From contig CAYXYB010000015.1 of NCBI GenBank assembly GCA_964469215.1, positions 10,292 to 74,291 of the forward strand: 64,000 nucleotides of DNA, read 5' to 3'. This document shows positions 61,622 to 64,000 of the stretch, piece after piece. The notes under the pieces were generated by a model. That model searched no databases. It was not told where the DNA came from and saw only the letters and a list, made by a program, of their open reading frames with translations. The position numbers and the translations under genes were made by a program. The DNA is from SKPS01 sp964469215 (GTDB taxonomy: Bacteria > Bacteroidota > Bacteroidia > Bacteroidales > SKPS01). The stretch's first letter is position 1. Every line of letters starts with the position of its first letter.

Positions 61622-62247
61622 AATCTGTAATATCCGAACCTGAGTTTTATCTTAATGACGATGTTGTTGAGGTTGCCCGCCTCCTCATCGGCAAGGTGCT
61701 GATTACAAATTTTGAAGGAAAACAAACTGCTGCGGTTATCACAGAGACTGAGGCTTATGCCGGTGTAACCGACCGTGCTTCACATGCTTTCGGTGGCAGT
61801 CGTACAGCTCGAACAGAGATTATGTTCCGCCGGGGTGGGTGTGCATATATATACCTTTGCTATGGAATGCACAGCCTTTTCAATGTAGTGACCGGCCCCG
61901 CAGATACACCTCATGCAGTACTTGTCCGCGCCATTATTATTATTCATGGGAAACAGACGGTCGCTTCAAGGCTTGGCATTGATAATCCCCTGTTCAGACA
62001 TACCAATGGACCCGGAAAAGTTTGCCGGGCACTTGGGATCAACTACAGAATGTCCGGTGAATCACTTTTTGGAGAGCTGATAAGGATAGAGGACTGGAAA
62101 ATTACCGTGCCGGATGAACTCATCATTGCAGGCCCACGAATTGGTGTAGGTTATGCCGGTGATGATGCACTTCTCCCTTACAGGTTTGTTCTTGATGAAT
62201 CGTTTGTTAATAATCTAAATGCTTTATATGTTGATAGAAAAGGTTAG
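61603..62247 (+). CDS. DNA-3-methyladenine glycosylase (AAG/MPG type)
   Basis: A 214-residue base-excision enzyme. Signature stretches are 'ARLLIGKVLITNFEGKQTAAVITETEAYAGVTDRASHAFGGSRTARTEIMFRRGGCAYIYLCYGMHSLFNVVTG' and 'NGPGKVCRALGI', as in human AAG and bacterial MPG; the catalytic Glu is in 'TETEAY'. It starts inside the recQ end and its stop is followed by an overlapping thioesterase start, suggesting coupled translation of the three genes. Confidence 0.92.
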   Translation: MDHKKVESVISEPEFYLNDDVVEVARLLIGKVLITNFEGKQTAAVITETEAYAGVTDRASHAFGGSRTARTEIMFRRGGCAYIYLCYGMHSLFNVVTGPADTPHAVLVRAIIIIHGKQTVASRLGIDNPLFRHTNGPGKVCRALGINYRMSGESLFGELIRIEDWKITVPDELIIAGPRIGVGYAGDDALLPYRFVLDESFVNNLNALYVDRKG

Positions 62248-62767
62248 TAACCCATACGAAGAGTTGAATGAAGGTTACCATTGTTTTGGATGCTGTAAAC
62301 GTAATCAAAAAGGGCTTAAGCTCGATTTTTTCCGGTTTGAAGGCAAAGTCTATGCAAATTGGTTGCCTGATCATGACCACCAAGGGTATAATAATCTTCT
62401 TCATGGAGGAATACAGGCAACCCTTCTTGATGAGATCGGTGCATGGTATGTTTATGCAATTGCAGGTACCGCAGGATTTACCTGCAGATTGTCAGTGAGG
62501 TACAAGAAAAGCATTCCGTTGAATAGAGGGAAATTATTTCTAAGGGCAGGATTACGTGATAAAAGAAGAAATATATTGGATATCAAAGCTGAGATATTAG
62601 ATGAAGAATGTAATGTATATGCTTCCGGTGAGCTTGAATTCTTCACTTACCCAGTCGAAAAAGCAATGAGGGAGATGTATTATCCCGGTACTGAGGCATT
62701 CACCGTGGAGTTGGTCAGCAGTTCTGACTTCGGATTCCCCGATCAGATCTTTGATGAGTTTGCGTAA
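62219..62767 (+). CDS. PaaI-type hotdog thioesterase
   Basis: A 182-residue acyl-CoA thioesterase-like protein. The hotdog core is 'HCFGCCKRNQKGLKLDFFRFEGKVYANWLPDHDHQGYNNLLHGGIQATLLDEIGAWYVYA', with the HGG motif of the PaaI family and the helix that follows. Substrate unknown. It overlaps the glycosylase end by 29 bp and the end of the convergent tsaD gene by 25 bp. A start at the ATG 62228 would shorten the overlap. Confidence 0.85.
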   Translation: MLYMLIEKVSNPYEELNEGYHCFGCCKRNQKGLKLDFFRFEGKVYANWLPDHDHQGYNNLLHGGIQATLLDEIGAWYVYAIAGTAGFTCRLSVRYKKSIPLNRGKLFLRAGLRDKRRNILDIKAEILDEECNVYASGELEFFTYPVEKAMREMYYPGTEAFTVELVSSSDFGFPDQIFDEFA

Positions 62768-63768
62768 GGTACTGTATCCTGTCCTGCAAATATTTTTTTC
62801 TGCAGTTTGAATCTTGCTGCAATACCTATCATTGCAGCATTATCGGTGGTATAACGAAAGTCGGGTATATACACCGCCCAGTTTTCTTTCCTGCCGGTAG
62901 AGGTCATAGTTTCGCGCAGCAGGGAATTTGCTGAAACTCCTCCTGCAAGGGCTATCTCCCAAATACCTGTGGCTCTCGAAGCTGCGACCAGTTTGGTAAT
63001 AAGTGAATCGACTATTGCATGCTGAATAGAAGCTGCAAGGTTATGTATTTGTTCCCTGATGTAATCCGGGTTTTTAGCAAGGTTATCTCTGATATGATAC
63101 AGGAATGATGTCTTCAAGCCTGAGAATGAGTAGTCGAGACCCGGAACATTAGCTGTTGAGAGCCTGATTTTTGTATGGTCACCTTCTCTGGCGAGCTTGT
63201 CGATGAGAGGTCCACCAGGGTAGGGTAGGTTCATGATCTTTGCTGCTTTGTCAAATGCCTCACCGGCTGCATCGTCGATGGTTTTACCAATGACCCTGAT
63301 CTTCAGGGGTGAATGAACCAGGACTATCTGTGTGTGTCCGCCAGAAACGGTAAGGCAAAGGAAAGGGAACCGGGGTGGTGAGGGGTGTTGGCCTTCAATG
63401 AAGTGTGCCAGTACATGGGCTTCCAGATGATCGACCTCAATGAGTGGAATCCCCAGTGTGAGTGCCATCGCTTTGGAGAAAGTAACACCGACAAGCAGGG
63501 AGCCGAGAAGCCCGGGGCCACGGGTGAAAGCGATCGCATTGAGCATCTGCGCAGTGATGCCGGCATTCGACAGAGCTGCATGTACTACAGGTACAATATT
63601 CTCCTGATGTGCCCTTGACGCCAGCTCGGGCACAACACCTCCGTATTCCTCATGAACTTTCTGGCCGGCAACAACATTTGAAAGCACCTCACGGCCACAA
63701 AGAACAGCCGCGGATGTATCATCGCACGACGACTCTATTGCAAGAATATACTCTTTGCCCTGATTCAC
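62743..63768 (-). CDS. tsaD: tRNA N6-threonylcarbamoyladenosine synthase catalytic subunit
   Basis: A 341-residue TsaD (Kae1/YgjD) protein that transfers the threonylcarbamoyl group to A37 of tRNAs reading ANN codons. Start is GTG at 63768. Motifs: 'ILAIESSCDDTSAAVL' (phosphate loop), 'GGVVPELASRAHQENIVPVV' (metal-binding His), 'EVDHLEAHVLAH', 'LTVSGGHTQIVLV', 'GEAFDKAAKIMNLPYPGGPLID', 'ALAGGVSANSLLR'. Length is normal. The partner genes tsaB and tsaE are not in the window. Confidence 0.96.
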   Translation of the reverse strand: MNQGKEYILAIESSCDDTSAAVLCGREVLSNVVAGQKVHEEYGGVVPELASRAHQENIVPVVHAALSNAGITAQMLNAIAFTRGPGLLGSLLVGVTFSKAMALTLGIPLIEVDHLEAHVLAHFIEGQHPSPPRFPFLCLTVSGGHTQIVLVHSPLKIRVIGKTIDDAAGEAFDKAAKIMNLPYPGGPLIDKLAREGDHTKIRLSTANVPGLDYSFSGLKTSFLYHIRDNLAKNPDYIREQIHNLAASIQHAIVDSLITKLVAASRATGIWEIALAGGVSANSLLRETMTSTGRKENWAVYIPDFRYTTDNAAMIGIAARFKLQKKIFAGQDTVPYANSSKI

Positions 63769-63806
63769 CTTGCAAAAGTAAACACTTATTGTTATCCGGC
63801 AAAATT

Positions 63807-63865
63807 CCCCGATTCCCTGATTCCCCGATTCCCCGACTTTACGACTTTACGACTTTACGATTCCC
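63807..63865. repeat. GGGGAATC / ACGACTTT tandem repeats
   Basis: Read on the minus strand after the end of the T9SS gene: GGGGAATC units and three GTAAAGTC units in a row. The array occupies most of the spacer between the T9SS gene end and the start of tsaD. Confidence 0.65.
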
Positions 63866-63866
63866 C

Positions 63867-63892
63867 TGGCCACTGAGCTTGTCGAAGTGCCA
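63867..63892. repeat. Palindromic intergenic repeat (ACTTCGACAAGCTCAGT type)
   Basis: TGGCCACTGAGCTTGTCGAAGTGCCA has terminal arms TGGC-CACT and AGTGCCA that pair with one bulged base. The core CTGAGCTTGTCGAAG is a word I know as a recurrent intergenic repeat in many bacterial genomes, although I cannot count its copies here. Confidence 0.5.
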
Positions 63893-63905
63893 CGATTCCC
63901 CCAAT

Positions 63906-64000
63906 TCACCTCCTCACCACTTTCCCCACAAACCTTCCTCCATTCTTGCTTACCAGATGTATCACATAAATGCCCGGCTCAAGGGATGATGTATCCAAAG
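63906..64000 (-). CDS. T9SS sorting-domain protein, C-terminal end (5' part outside window)
   Basis: The minus-strand frame from the window edge reads 'LDTSSLEPGIYVIHLVSKNGGRFVGKVVRR' and stops at 63906. This is the last strand pair of a type A T9SS C-terminal domain, whose full length is about 80 residues. The rest of the protein lies beyond the window. Confidence 0.8.
   Translation of the reverse strand, partial: LDTSSLEPGIYVIHLVSKNGGRFVGKVVRR

Overview
The window looks like a chromosomal segment of a member of the Bacteroidota. The evidence is: several proteins ending in type IX secretion (T9SS) C-terminal sorting domains; promoters of the Bacteroidota type with a TAnnTTTG -7 box; a fused E1 alpha/beta 2-oxoacid dehydrogenase; Fibrobacter-succinogenes-major-paralogue (FISUMP) lipoproteins; a BtuB/BtuG-type vitamin B12 uptake locus; and a SAM-like-arm tyrosine integrase. 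A run of 100 N at 48520-48619 shows that this is a scaffolded draft assembly. All function calls come from reading motifs; no database search was run.

Layout. 1-4955 is the end of a GC-rich prophage: tail fibre and tip genes, then an integrase pointing back at them. It abuts tRNA-Lys(TTT) at 5142-5214, whose 3' end is the probable attachment site. 5429-7149 holds an SDR oxidoreductase and a XerC/D-type recombinase with overlapping stop and start. 7796-19808 is the most unusual region. It is a five-gene minus-strand locus with a beta-barrel protein followed by two paralogous copies of a two-gene unit: a ~1400-residue secreted metzincin-like protein plus a ~290-residue secreted partner. 21320-23846 holds phytoene desaturase and phytoene/squalene synthase. 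23856-28222 holds two Fe-S proteins of a split heterodisulfide-reductase-like module, with mnmH and a T9SS protein between them. 28265-32436 is a heavy-metal exporter plus uvrA. 32674-42154 is mostly housekeeping: an ECF sigma factor, rocD, xseAB, cutC, a GH2 beta-mannosidase and the fused E1 enzyme.

42188-52361 is an accessory region. It contains two transposase remnants, a leucine-rich-repeat protein, an astacin-FISUMP fusion, a thioredoxin-like T9SS protein, tRNA-Arg(ACG) followed by a tandem array built from its own 3' end, a FISUMP lipoprotein, and two further gene relics. 53121-56511 is a cobalamin riboswitch driving btuB and a btuG-like surface beta-propeller lipoprotein. The rest holds OsmC, a NUDIX hydrolase, an ankyrin protein, recQ, a 3-methyladenine glycosylase, a thioesterase, tsaD, and the last codons of another T9SS protein.

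Two patterns cut across genes. First, at about eight places the DNA just after a stop codon is a degenerate short tandem repeat, sometimes sharing its word with the end of the gene. Second, secreted metzincin-type proteases are unusually common (two giant paralogues and one astacin).
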